A stretch of 64,000 nt of DNA from Lactarius indigo (taxonomy: Eukaryota > Basidiomycota > Agaricomycetes > Russulales > Russulaceae), in contig JAFKAC010000195.1 of assembly GCA_025766275.1 (NCBI GenBank), positions 1-64,000 on the forward strand. Reading direction: 5' to 3'. Shown piece after piece: positions 55,773-64,000 of this stretch; positions within the stretch are counted from its first letter, which is position 1, and each line of letters opens with the position of its first letter. A program made the position numbers and the translations under genes. A model generated the notes under the pieces. It did no database searches, was not told the origin of the DNA, and saw only the letters and a list, made by a program, of their open reading frames with translations.

Positions 55773-57394
55773 TCATTCCCGTTCGAGGAATACGAAAGAG
55801 TCTATGTTCAAGTCCTGTGCGGATGGGGCCAACGAATTATTAGTCAATGACTTGGTAAGAAAGTAGGTGGGTAGACGTACCTCTGGTGCAAACGGCCATG
55901 CATCAAATGCGCGGGCGATAAGGACCCAGTCAGAGACGGTCAATTGTTTCACTGGTATGCGGATGTCGACACGCTGCGTCAAGGGGAGCCTCTTATCTGT
56001 GAGCTTATCAAGGAGCACCTCCGCGCCAGGAGCGAGGGAACTCATTGCCCCACGTAATGGTGTTGACTTGAGGACAAATAATCGGCGAAGAATATAGTCC
56101 CACTGGTCGAGTTTGCCCTTGCTTATGATCTAGCTGAACTCAGTAACAGCGAGATCAAGCAGTTGTATTTGACAAACCTGCTCAGTATGAGGCACGACGT
56201 TTACGGCGAGGAACGGGCTCCCGCGCCGCCGTGTCTCAGGCCTCAAATTGGATGTTCCGATGCGAGCGGAGGTTGTTGCGGGATGGAAATGATCTACAAA
56301 TGGAGAGAGATCTTCGGGCGGGATAGAGGGGGAGAAGTGAGAGGACGCTTCTGCAATTACGCTCAGTTTACATCGCTCAGCGCCCTTAGGAGGTGCAGAG
56401 ATTCTCTGGAAATCGTCATGAACGGTGAAGGTGAACGACAACAAAATAAAACTTACCCGCCAGACCCAGTCAGCGAGTATAAAACTCATGGGTACGCGGC
56501 CGTACTTGAACAACCAAGAATTTTCAGGAATGCAGCGGAAGAGCTGAGCGACGAGTTGTTCACCCGAAACGGTTTGGGGTATATGGGTGACAAAGTGCAA
56601 CTCGGGGTGTACTGCATGGGTGTGAGGTGTGTGAAAGGACTATTCTGAGTTCACAGGCGAGAGACGCACCTTTTTCCCAAGGAGCAATATCAATATCAAG
56701 ATCCCCGCTTTCCAGCAAATAGGAATAGGTGTCCCAGTTGAAGCCACTCCGAGGCACAACTCTGACGCGAGGATCCGCTCGGGCAAGAGGCTAAGACGCG
56801 TCATACATTTCAACGACAAAAAGGCACCAAAATAGTGAAAACATACACGGAGATACTCCAGATACGGTTCATATTCCTCCAAGATTATCAATTTTTTTAG
56901 TTTGTCTGGCGGGAGCGTAAGGAATGCCCGTGAGAGGGCACCTGGACCTAGAACAGCCGTAAGAAAAACATCATCCTAGAAAGAAAGATCAACGCACCGG
57001 GGAATGCCTCAATAATAACTTTGGGGTTTCCGGTCGAGGTTTTCTTTGCGTCGACAAAGCTTTCTGCTAGGCGTATCGCGGTCACTGGGTCGCGAATAGA
57101 TATTCGGTCGCGCACAACAATCGGCCCATATGGAAAGTGGGAGAGCCAGTCACCGATAGGAGGAAGTGGAGGGAGGTCGGAATAGCGTTTTAGTGACGCA
57201 GCGAGGGGACCACTTCTCTGTGACGTTGAGCCATCGACGTCGGTGTTTGGAAATTGCTCTGACGCAGCCTCTGCAGGTTTCGGAGGTCGACTGCGCTTCT
57301 GCCCGACTCCGTTTGAAGTAAAGTTGCGTGAGTATTTGAGCGGAAAACCGCGGTAGCGTGCAAGGAGATGGTCGACTCGTAACAGGGAGCGCAT
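55773..57394 (-). CDS. MTF1: Mitochondrial transcription factor B / rRNA adenine dimethylase-like protein
   Basis: The N-terminus is basic and Ser-rich (MRSLLRVDHLLARYRGF), a likely mitochondrial presequence. The SAM-fold motif I is EAFPGPGALSRAF across an intron at 56997. The following parts are KKLIILEEYEPYLEYLR (motif II acidic), DPRVRVVPRSGFNWDTY, HFVTHIPQTVSGEQLVAQLF and a C-terminal helical domain (LLDKLTDKRLPLTQRVDIRI, SDWVLIARAFDAWPFAPE). This fits the KsgA/Dim1-related family that includes fungal Mtf1 (mtTFB), the specificity factor of mitochondrial RNA polymerase. The catalytic NxPY-like motif IV reads HIPQT, so methyltransferase activity is doubtful. It is divergent with CLN3, only 30 bp between start codons, and convergent with CTF4 (stops about 100 bp apart). 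Confidence 0.8.
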
Positions 57395-57424
57395 CGCATG
57401 CCTCTTACTCCGAGTGGGCCTTAA

Positions 57425-59383
57425 ATGTCCTCGTCAGCTCAACTTGAACAACAACCAGAACAATTCGAACTCCCTACATTCATGGACTCAGAAACACGTC
57501 TCGAGGAGGATGAAAGACTTCTTTCGCAAAGTGAGAACGATAAAAGTGCTGAGATGAGGAGTAAGTGGTCGCAGAGCTTCTGGCAGCTCCCGTTCTCACT
57601 CTGACTTCTATAATCAGAACAGCAGAGAAGCCTTGTTCGCCTCAGCCTCTCTTTCTTTCTTTTCGGACTCATCAACAATGGTGCGTGTTAGACAGCGTGG
57701 ATACACTTGTGACTTTCTCATAAGTCTATAGTGCTATATGTCATTATACTCTCCGCTGCTCTCGACCTCGTGCCCCCATCCACCCCCAAAGGCATCATCG
57801 CATTTTGGAACATAGCTCCGTGTATCGTCGCAAAGTTCAGCTGGCCATATATCCTCAAAGGCCGGATACGCTATGTGCGACGGGTCGTAGGCTGCTGCTT
57901 TCTCAGTGTCATGGGGATGATTGTAAGTCTCATCGTCTGCTCGAGCGTATACGTTGCTTGACTCATTCAGGTCGTCGCTACCTCGGACGGGCTCTCCCCG
58001 CGCTTGTTTGGCATCGGTTGTGCGTCACTCGCATCAGGTGAACTTGCCTTGATACGCCAAATGACCCTCCCTAACCGTTATTCAGGTCTCGGCGAAGTGA
58101 CATTCTTGCAGCTCTCGACAAGGTTTCACCCACCCTCGGTTGCGGGACGCGGCGTTGGGTAAGCTAATACCCGCCCAGCACAGTACAACCTAAACATTTA
58201 TTCCTGACCCGGAACGACTAGCTACTTTGCATCTGGGACTGGTGCCGCAGGACTCGTGGGGGCATTTCTCTGGTGGGAACTTCGCGGGCTGGGTGTGCGC
58301 ATTGGCGTTGGGCTCTCTTCAGTAAGCCGTTCAGCCTACTACGCAGGTCTCGTGGCTTAGCGAACCTCACATCCCAGGTCCTACCCTTCGTCATCCCATT
58401 GACATATTTTCTACTCCTCCCGCGCCCTGACGTATTCTCCCCTCTTGCATTTTCCGACACCGAAGAAGCCGGACTACCCTCATCGGAGTATACGCAATTA
58501 CCTGTGTCCGAGGAAGATGCAGGAGAGGCAGTGGTTGAGACCGCGCCACTGACGGCTAAGACACTTACTATAAGCGATAAGTGGGAGTTGCTCAAGCCTA
58601 TGTTACCCCGCTACATGGCCCCATTATGTATGTGTCATTGAATTCTGCGGGTGTGCTGAGAAGACTCATAGCAAGGGATGCCTAGTTTTTGTATACCTAG
58701 TAAGCTCTCTTATTCTCCCGCATGCCATTCCGCTCATTGTATCGTGAAGTTCGAATATACAATTAACCAAGGCGTCGCCCCCACACTAGTATATCCTGTT
58801 TCCACGCCAGATTCATCTCCGGTATTCGGCCGCATTGTTCATTCCATCAGGGACTATTACCCACTCTGGCAGGTGCGACCGCATTTCGTTTTATCGCCTG
58901 CCAGTCGTAACACACCTTGTGTCAGCTTGTATACCAAAGCACCGTGTTTCTCTCTCGCTCGTCCCTTTCACTTGGGCTACCTGCTCTTCCAATACGTGCA
59001 ATCTCGATACCCTCAATGGTCCAAGGGCTCCTTCTAGCTATCCTTTCTTCTGAATCGGCGTTGGGGTATTTTCCCGATGCCCTTGCCCCAGGTCTTGTAT
59101 TTTGCCTCATAAGTGTCGAAGGGATCTGCGGAGGGCTTTCGTAGTAAGCGACCCGTCTTCCTGCTTTCTGAGGTTTCCAAAGCTCATCCACCAAAGCGTG
59201 AATGCGTATTTTCACGCAGGTCAGGAACCTGCAAATGCGCAGGAACGGGCTTTCAAGATGGGAGCAATCGGACTGGCGGACTCGTTGGGGATCCTGGCTG
59301 CATCTCTTGTCGCGATGCCGACCGAGGTGGCCCTTTGCCGCGCACAGGTCGGGCGGGGTAGGTCGCTGTGCCAAGAATTATGA
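57425..59383 (+). CDS. CLN3: Battenin (Cln3/Btn1) family lysosomal/vacuolar membrane protein
   Basis: About eleven exons. The acidic cytosolic N-terminus (METRLEEDERLL-like segment at 57480-57520) precedes a transporter fold of about eleven membrane segments: LSLSFFLFGLINN, VLYVIILSAALDLVP, APCIVAKFSWPYIL, GIGCASLASGLGEVTFLQLS, YFASGTGAAGLVGAFLWW, FVIPLTYFLLLPRP, then a Ser/Glu-rich loop. It continues VYLFEYTINQGVAPTLVYP, YPLWQLTYQSTVFLSRSSL, and ends YVNAYFHAG...AIGLADSLGILAASLVAMP. The GLGE, EYTINQG and YVN motifs are hallmarks of the family. Yeast Btn1 works in vacuolar pH and arginine homeostasis. Its ATG is 30 bp from the divergent MTF1 start. Confidence 0.9.
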
Positions 59384-59946
59384 GCGGCGTGTTGTGCGAC
59401 CGCAGACGTCACATGTCTATACTGTTATCCCAAGGACGCGAACCGTCTTCCAGCACTCCTGTTTAATATCTCTTTGGCTCCAGCCCCACAACATAATGGA
59501 CCCTAGTTCCGAGAACGGCGGGCCTCAGTCGACATCTCATTCCAGAGCTCTCATCACTCCCAGTTTCGAATGTACTCATATCACATAGATGTCGCTTATG
59601 GATCTGTATTCACTGTAGAGAATAATGCCGAGATCCTTTAGTGGTCATGACGAAATCTCCGCCAAACAGAAGGCCCGGAGCTTGTTGTCAGCAGGATGAG
59701 CCGATAAACTCCGCGCCGAAAAAAGTTCATTGGCCCTCACGGGGAAGTGTTCCACCAAGTTCGGGCGACGGGACTCACACATCCCCAGTCTCTCCCTTGC
59801 TATATGGCATAAGCGATTTTGGCTACTTTTTGGCTTCGTTATTGTGCGCTCCGTAAATACCGGGTCAGTTTGCCACGAGCGGTGATTAGACCTTAGGCAT
59901 TTAGGACTACCGTACCCTGCTGCGCAACAGATTGTCTTGGACTGAG
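59384..59946. other. Intergenic region between convergent genes
   Basis: 3' flanks of CLN3 and DBP4. Only short random frames seen; no RNA gene or repeat recognised. Confidence 0.5.
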
Positions 59947-62682
59947 TCATCGACTGCGTAATAGTGCTAACGCAAGGACTTCTTCATCTCCTAAAGATGT
60001 AGACGCGTCCACCTGGTTCTTTCGGAACTTGTACTTCTTCGGCGGAGGGCTATCCCCGTGCCCAGAGGTTGACAGTAGGTCAAATTCTGGCGAGACATAG
60101 CCATCGTCTTCGATGTCACCCTTCCCGGTCGTTGGTCCATCCACACCCCCATCTGAGTCTCGTTCCTGTACCAGGTTAGCGGACTGAAAACAAATCGCAG
60201 AAGAGGAAAGCACACGACATACACCCCGCGCGGCCTCCTTTCGTTTTCTCTTCTTCTCCTTCCGTTTCTCCTTCGCTTCAGCCTTGTCCCATTTATCGAC
60301 CTCGCCCATCTTTGTGCGCTCCTTCTCGCTAAACGCTCTGCCCGCCTCCAGCGCTGCGTTCTTTGGGTCGCCCTTGCCAAACACTTCTTCGACTCCCTTC
60401 ATCTCAAGGACTTGGTGCGCGACCCCATCGTCATCGAAAACGAGGCGGGTCGCCAAGCCGCCGTACTTGATCTGCCCCTTCTTGCTCACCATCGCTCGTC
60501 GGCGCCGATGTGACGCGTTTTCTTCAACAGGAAGTGACGTCAAAGTGGAAGGAAGATCATGGTCAGCACGCTTGAGTGTGATGAAATCCTCGTCCATATC
60601 AGAGGCCTCCGCGCCGTGATCAACAAGCTTATTGTAGTGCTCTGAAAGGACGCCACGGTTCTTGCGCTCGAACATGCGGTCATATTTTGTACGAACATGG
60701 GACTAGTTACCGTCAGTCATTGTATGCTAGCTAGACGGGAAGAGGAACACACCTTTTCCACTTTTTCAATCTTTTCGTCCGGGGGTTTTTCAACTTGCTC
60801 GTCTTGTGAAGAGCCCATGTCCTCATTGTCACTATCATTTTCCCCACTACCGTCATCAGCGTGGCTGGTACGCGCTTCTCCTTCGTCTTCCGATGAGGAA
60901 GTTACATGGTCACGCGACGCGTTCTTGCGTTCTTTTGCTTGAGCGCGGCTCAAAAATCTAATTTTCGGCGCGCCAGCAAGACCTAGCGATGTCGCAAACG
61001 CCTCAATAGGGAGTTCGTCCACCTTAAAGATTGACTTGTCATGGTGAAGGTGAACCGACCGAACATATGATACTAGTGCTCGCTGTGCAAGGTATTTAAG
61101 GTCAGGGTCTTGGAATGCGAGGCGCTGTAACTGGTCTCCGATGGAGAACGTCTTGCTACCACGAATTTTTATGCTCTGGATTTCAATACCGCGCGCCTTC
61201 AGCGCTTCGATCATCCCTTTCTCTTCGCTTGGTAATAGTAAAAGTAGAGCCTGACCGCCCTTCGCGTAACGAGCCGTGCGACCTACGCGGTGCACATATG
61301 TGGCGGCATCTTCAGGGGCGTCTGCCTGAACGACCCAATCGATCGAAGGGAAATCGAGACCTCGTGCGGCCAGATCTGTCGCAAGTAACACTGCGTGTTG
61401 CATTCGGCCAAAACGATATACTACGTCGAGACGCATATGTTGTTTCTGTTGCCCATGTAGGTGGAGCAGCGGGATGCCTGGGTGAAGTCGGCGAAAAGCC
61501 TCAAAGACGAAGCGTACTTGCTTCGCCGAGGAGAGGAAGACCAGCGTCTTGCTTTGGAGGTGAGATTTGATGAAGGACCAGAGCACGTCCACTTTGGACT
61601 CGAGAGGGCAAAGAGCGTAATGTTGTTCGAGGTTGGCCGGGAGTTCTAGATGGGTACTCCCTTCCGCAGTAGACGCTACAGAGTCCGTGCTGACGAAGAC
61701 AGGGTCTTGCAACGAAAGACGCGCAAGATCGGAGACAGACTGTGTTTGAGTAGCGGAAAAAAGGAGAGTCTGTCTTGATTTTGGAAGATGTCCAAGGAGC
61801 GCAGAAAGCGTACGCGAGAAGCCCATGTCAAGAATGCGATCTGCCTCGTCGAGCACTGGTCGATAATTAAGTGATTGTGGAGATAGCAATAGTTAAAGCG
61901 TACCCAGCAACTGAAGGTTGTCACAATCAAACCCTACGGTCTGATCCATGTGTTGAAGTAATCTGCCTGGAGTCGCGACGAGGATATTCATTCGGGAGAG
62001 ACGCTCACGCTCATCTTTGAGATTCTTTCCGCCGATAACGATTCCAGCGGAGAAGCTGTGGTACCCGCCTATAGAGCGTAATACGTCAAATATTTGGACC
62101 GCCTAAGGTAGTAAGCATGAAAATCGTTAAGAACACCACTAAGACATGCACGCACCAGCTCCCGTGTGGGTGATATGATGAGTGCCCCCAAACCGTCCTG
62201 TGGTCCCCACTTTCTTCTGTACAAAATTTCCAGAATGGGGATGAGAAAACACAAGGTCTTTCCACTTCCAGTGCGTGCAGCACCGAGGATGTCCTTTCCC
62301 TGAAGCGAAAAAGGTAGACTTTTCGCCTGTACGTCGGTCATCTCAACAAAGAAGGCTTTCTTCAGACCTAGACGATCATTGAACAACAACGCGACAGCGA
62401 GCGGAAACGATGTCATGACCTTTCTTTGTAAGAGTTGAGATGGGTAGGTCGGTGAAAGACCTCAAGTCATCTGTCGCGGCCTGATTCGATTGATAAAAGA
62501 GACAGAGGACCAGAGCAAACGGCCTCGCGTACAAATTGGTGAGTGGCCGTCTCCAGGGCCTCAATTTGCTGCTTTTCCGCTAATCGCCTAGCCTTCGACG
62601 ACCGAAGAGGGACATTTGATTTTAACTTCTTTTTGGACCTTTTCTTCTGATGTGAGGGTCCTGGTGCCGGAGTGGGTCCCAT
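59947..62682 (-). CDS. DBP4: DEAD-box RNA helicase Dbp4 (DDX10/Hca4)
   Basis: The N-terminus is basic ([15 protein letters not shown]). The helicase motifs appear in order: Q motif (FTDLPIST...MTDVQAKSL), I ARTGSGKT, Ia PTREL, GG, Ib TPGRL, II DEAD ([13 protein letters not shown]), [25 protein letters not shown] and [10 protein letters not shown]. Beyond the core come [23 protein letters not shown] and [18 protein letters not shown], an acidic Ser-rich linker, [18 protein letters not shown] and a Lys-rich tail ([17 protein letters not shown]), typical of Dbp4. Dbp4 acts in the nucleolus in 18S pre-rRNA processing, with U14 snoRNA. It has several introns. It is divergent from the TAPT1-like gene with 126 bp between starts. 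Confidence 0.92.
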
Positions 62683-62808
62683 GAAGGATATAACGTCTCG
62701 CTTGACGGCTCTGGTACATTTCTCTTATCGGGCCGGACGGTACGATGGCCGGTGGTGTCCGCCAGTGGTTGGTCTGAGCGCTGACGGCAGCCCGGAAGGT
62801 TTAAGAGG

Positions 62809-64000
62809 ATGACACTGCCAAGCTCTCCACCTTGCCCAACATCCCGAAGATTCTCGACTTCCTCAGGTCAGGGTACTCGCCCCACTGTCTTCGATGCAAA
62901 CTTCACTCATACTCCGCGCTTGCGGCCACGTCACCGCCGCCGATCCTCGAGTCTGAGCAATGGAAATGACATCTCATCGTCGTCCACACATGAAAGGGAC
63001 GACGACCCGGGCTTGTGGAACCCAGAACTTGAGAGTAATACCTTGCCCGTGCCTGCCCATCCGCAACCCCTTCGCCTCCGTGCTCCCCTGAGGAGACTGA
63101 GCGACCCCCACTTGACCATGCAGGACTCGCGCAGGTTCCGTGTATCTAGTCCCAGTGAAGACGGTCCATTATTTACCTACGCATCCCTCCCGCCCACTCC
63201 AATAACGTCGTCTCCACCGCCTCCAGTATCCAATGGAGAGCAGTATAAGTTGCCCCACGCACAAGACCAGTCTGATGTCTACAACACCCCCTTTTCTCTC
63301 TGGGACTACCTAAGGGAAGAGTTATTAGCAACCGATTTCGACTCCCACCAGGAATTAAAGTGGGAGCGAGTCAGCAACTTTCTCTCCATACCGCTAGCGA
63401 TAGAGAAGGTGGGCCCTCTAACAGGTACATCCCTACTGGCGCTTGTCTAACAGCCACCAAAAGATAATATCTTTTGGCGTTCTTCTTTGCTTCGACTCAT
63501 TCCTGTACACGTTTACTATCCAGCCCATCCGTTTTGTACTTGCACTCTGGCGGCTCTTCATCAATACTGTCACGAATTCCAAAGCACCTCTCCCGCCCTC
63601 ACAGAAAGCCGACATTCTAAGGACTCTCTTACTTACGCTATCGATCCTAATTCTCATCCCGCTCGCAGACGCAAGTAAGATATATCACTCAATTCGTGGC
63701 CAGGACACAATCAAATTGTACGTGATCTTCAATGCGCTCGAAGTAAGCATCTATCTCCTCTTTGATATGCTTGGACTTACGACTTCGGGGTCCCGTCGGC
63801 AGATAGCTGATAGGCTTTGCGCATCCATTGGACAAGACATACTTGATTGCTTGTTTTCACGATCGACACTTCTATTGCTCTCTCGAAGATTACCCGTGAC
63901 CACTCATACAATCCGTCCAATTGCGTTCTTCCTTTTAGCAACGTTATACACAGGTATGGTCTCACATGTCTCTATTGGTCACGCGAAGTGAATGTCTGAG
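62809..64000 (+). CDS. TAPT1/Emp65-family ER membrane protein, 3' partial
   Basis: ATG 62809 opens a disordered Ser/Pro/Arg-rich N-terminus of about 160 residues, then the family core: SLWDYLREELLATDF, KWERVSNFLSIPLAIEK and, after an intron at about 63423-63456, IISFGVLLCFDSFLYTFTIQPIRFVLALW. Next come a hydrophobic helix TLLLTLSILILIPLADASKIYHSIRGQDTIKLYVIFNALEV and the ASIGQDILDCLFSR block. An intron begins near 63954 and the gene runs off the window. Family members (human TAPT1, yeast Emp65) are polytopic ER proteins; Emp65 works with Slp1 in stabilising soluble ER proteins. Confidence 0.87.

Overview
The window is nuclear DNA of a filamentous basidiomycete, most likely an agaricomycete. 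Genes are split by many introns of about 50-60 nt, intergenic gaps are short, and the protein families (Zn2Cys6 factor with fungal-specific domain, multi-copy thaumatin-like proteins, Ctf4/Mcl1, Cln3/Btn1, Dbp4, TAPT1) are those of a fungus. No tRNA, rRNA or CRISPR array was seen.

Left arm (1-8.8 kb): the 3' end of an eIF5-mimic (W2-domain) gene, a convergent Zn2Cys6 transcription factor, and a tandem array of three thaumatin-like protein genes (intact, decayed, intact). Middle (about 8.9-46.1 kb): a 37-kb transposon block. It holds a Ty1/copia relic cut by a solo LTR; a second copia relic split by a complete 7.8-kb Ty3/gypsy chromovirus (Gypsy-1, with an extra third ORF after pol); a second gypsy (Gypsy-2) cut by an essentially intact copia element (Copia-3, one 1440-codon ORF, near-identical LTRs); and a nest in which a Gypsy-2-family relic is split by an LTR, which is split by a 5'-truncated LINE and a solo LTR. 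The LINE in turn carries an ORF1-only retroelement and two solo LTRs. Target-site duplications (TSDs) let most layers be ordered in time. Right arm (46.6-64 kb): compact housekeeping genes: a small unknown gene, a long unknown Ser/Pro-rich protein, Ctf4/Mcl1 (replisome), Mtf1-like mitochondrial methyltransferase-fold factor, Cln3/Btn1, Dbp4 RNA helicase, and the 5' part of a TAPT1-family membrane protein.

The most interesting material is in the transposon block. Both gypsy families appear to self-prime reverse transcription as Tf1 does: an 11-nt sequence 33 bp after the TATA box in the LTR is perfectly complementary to the sequence just after the LTR. Copia-3 has a primer site matching the anticodon arm of initiator tRNA-Met, as in Ty5 and copia. 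An ORF1-only element carries its own 13-bp TSD. Gypsy-1 has a zinc-knuckle ORF where env would lie. Nearly every internal stop in the relics is an apparent CGA-to-TGA change, and the two Gypsy-1 LTRs differ almost only at CpG, which points to methylation-driven decay. All comparisons were made by eye from this sequence; no database search was run.
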